Origin: an uncultured bacterium
GTDB lineage: Bacteria > Cyanobacteriota > Vampirovibrionia > Gastranaerophilales > Gastranaerophilaceae
Direction of reading: 5' to 3'
DNA length: 64,000 nt
NCBI GenBank assembly: GCA_949300485.1
Contig: CASGEL010000010.1
Coordinates: forward strand, 32,803 to 96,802
The notes below the pieces were generated by a model. It was not told the origin of the DNA. It was given only the letters and a program-made list of their open reading frames with translations, and did no database searches. Below, one piece after another: positions 61,141-64,000 of the stretch; within the stretch, counting starts at the first letter, position 1, and each line of letters opens with the position of its first letter. The position numbers and the translations under genes were made by a program.

Positions 61141-62262
61141 ATGGATAATCTTTTTAGTTCACCTATTTATAACTTATCGATGTGTTCATTGGAAAATTTT
61201 CATACTTGTTTCTGGAAATGGGTGGGGAATACATATAAAAAAGAATTCTTAAAAGTATTTGTGGATAAAGTCATTTTAGATGAAAATGACATAGAATATA
61301 CAGACCAAGTTCCTTTATCAAATTTTAAATTAGATTTTGAGATTAAGATTAATGAAAACAACCAAGAAAAAAGAATAATTATAGAAAACAAAATAAAGTC
61401 TTTTCCCTCGAATACACAACTGGAAGACTATCTAAAAGAAGCTGGTACTAAAAATAACACTTTTATTTTAACTTCATTGGCTCCAAAATTTGATATTCCA
61501 AAACCTTGGAAATACTTAAGTTATACAGAAATCGCAGATAACATGAGTAAGATTTTTAACAAAAACTTTAAATACAAAAATGATTTTCATAAATATCTTA
61601 TACAAGACTACATAAATGTTATTAGATATCTTTCAAAAAACTTTCCTTGTGATAAAACTGAAAAATACGATTTTTACTCAAAAGAAGACCTCTCACAAGT
61701 AGGTTTAAGTGATATTTATATTAAATGGAGAACATCTGAATTTGCAAACTACATCAAAAAGTATATAAACGGGTGCGATTATTATGTTGACCATAGTTTT
61801 CATAATAAAAAAGGTACTATTGATATAGTAAAAACATTTACTCATAAATTGAATTTTGATATTGGAATTCAAATAGAGGGCAACCAATATAGATACTTTA
61901 TAAATACTTTTAATGATGAATCTGTTGAATTAGGAAATCAACTTAGAGAAGAACTTGCTAAAGAGCTTCTGGAAAAAGGTTATTGGTTTCTAAATACGCA
62001 AACACCAAAGAAATCAAAAATATATAAATCTTTTTGTGGTTATAAACCTGGTTTTATTTATAGGTATTTTCTAATAGACAAATTCTTTGGAGTTGATAAT
62101 TTAGAGTATGTTTCTTATGAACAAATTGCAGAAAAGATTTATCAAGACATTACAAATTTGGATAAAAATATTGTAGCTATATTAAAAATAGTTCAAAATA
62201 TTGATATAAAAGCAACTAATCATTTGTTAGAAAAATTAAATATTGAAAGCATAAAACTATAG
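61141..62262 (+). CDS. PD-(D/E)xK nuclease-superfamily protein A
   Basis: 373 residues from ATG 61141, which has AAAGGTGG 5 nt upstream; the longer frame from 61078 lacks a ribosome site. N-terminal motif NLSMCSLENFHTCFWKW, then the nuclease core: Asp65 in KLDFEIKI and IIIENKIKS with Glu82 and Lys84, i.e. a D-x16-ExK site, followed by the QLEDYLKE helix. Fits the PDDEXK_4-type family of uncharacterised proteins. A second conserved domain (SFHNKKGTIDI, then GIQIEGNQYRYF) fills the C-terminal half. Paralogue B shares all blocks. Confidence 0.8.
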   Translation: MDNLFSSPIYNLSMCSLENFHTCFWKWVGNTYKKEFLKVFVDKVILDENDIEYTDQVPLSNFKLDFEIKINENNQEKRIIIENKIKSFPSNTQLEDYLKEAGTKNNTFILTSLAPKFDIPKPWKYLSYTEIADNMSKIFNKNFKYKNDFHKYLIQDYINVIRYLSKNFPCDKTEKYDFYSKEDLSQVGLSDIYIKWRTSEFANYIKKYINGCDYYVDHSFHNKKGTIDIVKTFTHKLNFDIGIQIEGNQYRYFINTFNDESVELGNQLREELAKELLEKGYWFLNTQTPKKSKIYKSFCGYKPGFIYRYFLIDKFFGVDNLEYVSYEQIAEKIYQDITNLDKNIVAILKIVQNIDIKATNHLLEKLNIESIKL

Positions 62263-62274
62263 AAAGGCGGTGTT

Positions 62275-62574
62275 ATGGCAATTAAAGAGGCTAAGCAAAG
62301 CGGAAGTAATGTATATGTAAAATGCGGAAATTCAGGAACTACATTTTCAGGTACATTAATCGGTTACACTTCAAATGCTGTATTTATCCAAAATGGCAGA
62401 AATCTACAGGTATTGGTTGAACGCAACGGAAATGTTGTAACGAGTGGTGTTCAAATTTCACTAAGCGGTAACGAAGATATCAGAATGTACGGCAATCAAG
62501 TCGGTATCAAAAAAGGCTCAACAATTCACTTGTATGGTGAAGATGGCAAACCTGCAGGAACAAGGTCAGCATAA
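62275..62574 (+). CDS. Small beta-rich protein in the PDDEXK operon
   Basis: 99 residues. AGGCGG lies 5 nt before ATG and the gap to gene A is 12 nt. Composition is Gly/Ser/Asn-rich with alternating strands: VYVKCGNSGTTFSGTLIGYT, SNAVFIQNGRNLQVLVERNG, ISLSGNEDIRMYGNQVGIKK, a pattern of a small SH3-like or OB-like barrel. No family named. Its position between two nuclease-like genes suggests an inhibitor, an adaptor or an RNA/DNA-binding partner. Confidence 0.65.
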   Translation: MAIKEAKQSGSNVYVKCGNSGTTFSGTLIGYTSNAVFIQNGRNLQVLVERNGNVVTSGVQISLSGNEDIRMYGNQVGIKKGSTIHLYGEDGKPAGTRSA

Positions 62575-62589
62575 AGGAAGGGAGTTAGA

Positions 62590-63663
62590 ATGACAGAGAC
62601 TTTACAAAATTTGCTTAAACAATCAATAATTTATAATTTATCTATGTGTTCACTAGAAAATTTTCATACTTGCTTTCTTGCCTGGTTAGGGCAAAATTAT
62701 TCAAAAGAATTTGTACATATTATATCTGGGAAATTATATGGCGATAATACTAATATAAAAATTGATACACAGGTAAATTATGGAAAGAGTAATATTTTAG
62801 ATTTACAGATCCAAATTCAAGATGGAGATAATACAGAATATATTATTATTGAAAATAAATTGAAGTCCTTTCCAACAGATGAGCAATTAACAAGATATCA
62901 GGAATGTTTTCAACACCAAAAAGCAGAATTTATACTTTTATCTTTTGCTCCAAAACTCAATATCTCAACAGGCTGGAGATATATGAGTTACACCGAACTT
63001 GCAGAAAAAATGTCTGGGGCTTTTTCATACAAAAATGAATATGATAAAAATTTAATAGAAGATTATATTAATGTAATCAAAACAATTTCAAATGCATTTC
63101 CTGCTGATAGTACTTACACATACGATTTTTATGAAATAAATTCACTTGATGAAATTGGATTAAAAGATATTTATGTTAAATACAGGACTTCAGAATTAAC
63201 AGATTATATAAGAGAAAATGTTAATAGAGATGATTGGTATATCGGATATAGTTTTCATAACAAAAAAGGAACGATTGATTTGTTCAAAGATTTTGAAAAT
63301 CCGGCCTTTAAAATGGGACTGCAAATAGAGGGCAGTCAATATCGATACTGTTTAATAACGCAGCAAGGAGATTCAAGTGAGGAGGCTCGTAAAAACAGAG
63401 AGAATATCGCAAGAGAGCTGCTTGCAAATGGATATTGGTTCTGTAATACGTATAATACAGAAAGAGGTCGTTTATACACAGATTTTTGTGGATACAATCC
63501 CGACTTTATATACAGGTATTTTACACTTGATAAACATTTTGGCAAAGAAAGTCTTAAAGATGTTTTATATGAAAGAATTGTTGAACAAATACAAAATGAT
63601 ATGAATAATCTAGACAAAAATATAGATGCTATAAGCAAAATTGTTTCAGAGAATATTCAATAA
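62590..63663 (+). CDS. PD-(D/E)xK nuclease-superfamily protein B
   Basis: 357 residues, GGGAG 7 nt before ATG. Same layout as protein A: YNLSMCSLENFHTCFLAWLG, nuclease core with Asp71 (ILDLQIQI), Glu88 and Lys90 (IIIENKLKS), then QLTRYQEC, and C-terminal SFHNKKGTIDLFKDF with LQIEGSQYRYC and DFCGYNPDFIYRYFTLDKHF. The two proteins are clear paralogues at moderate divergence. Intact site, so probably an active nuclease or an effector with this fold. Confidence 0.8.
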   Translation: MTETLQNLLKQSIIYNLSMCSLENFHTCFLAWLGQNYSKEFVHIISGKLYGDNTNIKIDTQVNYGKSNILDLQIQIQDGDNTEYIIIENKLKSFPTDEQLTRYQECFQHQKAEFILLSFAPKLNISTGWRYMSYTELAEKMSGAFSYKNEYDKNLIEDYINVIKTISNAFPADSTYTYDFYEINSLDEIGLKDIYVKYRTSELTDYIRENVNRDDWYIGYSFHNKKGTIDLFKDFENPAFKMGLQIEGSQYRYCLITQQGDSSEEARKNRENIARELLANGYWFCNTYNTERGRLYTDFCGYNPDFIYRYFTLDKHFGKESLKDVLYERIVEQIQNDMNNLDKNIDAISKIVSENIQ

Positions 63664-63674
63664 GATTTTAGAAT

Positions 63675-63712
63675 AAGCACAACTATGACCCATTTTGTCG
63701 TAGTTGTGCTTT
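63675..63712 (+). terminator. Terminator after gene B
   Basis: AAGCACAACTATGAC-CCATTTT-GTCGTAGTTGTGCTT: 15-bp stem with one GU pair and a short T tail. Gene C starts only 26 nt further with its own GAGAGG site, so the hairpin may be a partial (attenuating) terminator. Confidence 0.65.
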
Positions 63713-63737
63713 ATTATAATTATAAGAGAGGTCGAAC

Positions 63738-64000
63738 ATGAATAAAAATGCTATCTTAAAAAATATTGAAGAACTAAGCAATAATGTAATATTTTCCCTC
63801 TCTCTAACATCAAGAGAATTATTTCATACAAACTTTTGGGCTTGGTTGTTAAGAAAATATCCGAATATTTTTACTTCTGTTTTTTATCCGAATTATGACG
63901 AAAAAAGTAAGGTTGAAGTTTTAAGAGAAAAGTATAATTTTGACCTGCTGCTTAAAATAAATGATGAATATATTATTATTGAGAATAAATGCAAATCAGT
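63738..64000 (+). CDS. PD-(D/E)xK nuclease-superfamily protein C (N-terminal part)
   Basis: Runs off the right edge after 87 codons; GAGAGG 7 nt before ATG. It repeats the group's N-terminal pattern (FSLSLTSRELFHTNFWAWLL) and the nuclease core: Asp69 in NFDLLLKI, Glu82 and Lys84 in IIIENKCKS. More diverged than A and B from each other. A third paralogue in a row. Confidence 0.75.
   Translation, partial: MNKNAILKNIEELSNNVIFSLSLTSRELFHTNFWAWLLRKYPNIFTSVFYPNYDEKSKVEVLREKYNFDLLLKINDEYIIIENKCKS

Overview
The window is a low-GC bacterial chromosome segment that I infer comes from the Gastranaerophilales/Vampirovibrionia (Melainabacteria), the non-photosynthetic sister group of Cyanobacteria. The clues are an outer-membrane envelope (MlaE/MlaF, secretin, TolC), a T4P/type II-like secretion operon, an efp-accB-accC cluster, very AT-rich DNA, and many lineage-type membrane proteins with short N-terminal motifs such as FxAN or FSSKK. 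No rRNA is present, so the assignment rests on gene content only.

Region 1-31 kb is mostly conserved core. It holds an aminotransferase fragment, mlaE-mlaF, cobO, a TPR protein and an SDR, then the minus-strand pilus/secretion operon (PilP-like, secretin, PilB/GspE, PilC/GspF). After these come yqeG with a U32 peptidase, a MATE pump, a pilin, rpmI-rplT, folC, accC, accB and efp, then a broken pilin-like gene, purB, a TPM protein, hemW, mutS2 and a PepT-like peptidase.

Region 31-50 kb is mixed: a degenerate DegT-like gene, two DHA2 MFS pumps (one with a MarR regulator), malQ, an acyl-CoA ligase, tRNA-Pro(CGG), a large protein combining a GHKL-like fold with an HELSH motif, lineage-specific membrane proteins, pnuC, an L,D-transpeptidase and TolC. 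At 50.3-50.9 kb a CsoR repressor sits beside a previously easy-to-miss 39-residue metallothionein-like gene whose promoter carries two CsoR-type operators.

From 52,485 to beyond the right end lies an integrated element. Its left edge is marked by a 45-nt 3' fragment of an initiator tRNA gene, still followed by that tRNA's terminator-like hairpin. The cargo includes a KAP NTPase, a rearranged (convergent) HigBA-like toxin-antitoxin pair, a methylase-like protein without a visible catalytic motif, a frameshifted DnaC, a tyrosine integrase - DnaB-like ATPase - retron-like reverse transcriptase operon, and an XRE-controlled operon of at least three paralogous PD-(D/E)xK nuclease-like proteins with a small beta-rich protein. 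The last two are the best candidates for undescribed systems.

A genome-wide theme: at least nine genes have a (TGn)TATAAT-like box ending exactly 6 nt before the start codon with no Shine-Dalgarno sequence, which predicts leaderless transcripts; other genes have good AGGAGG-type sites.
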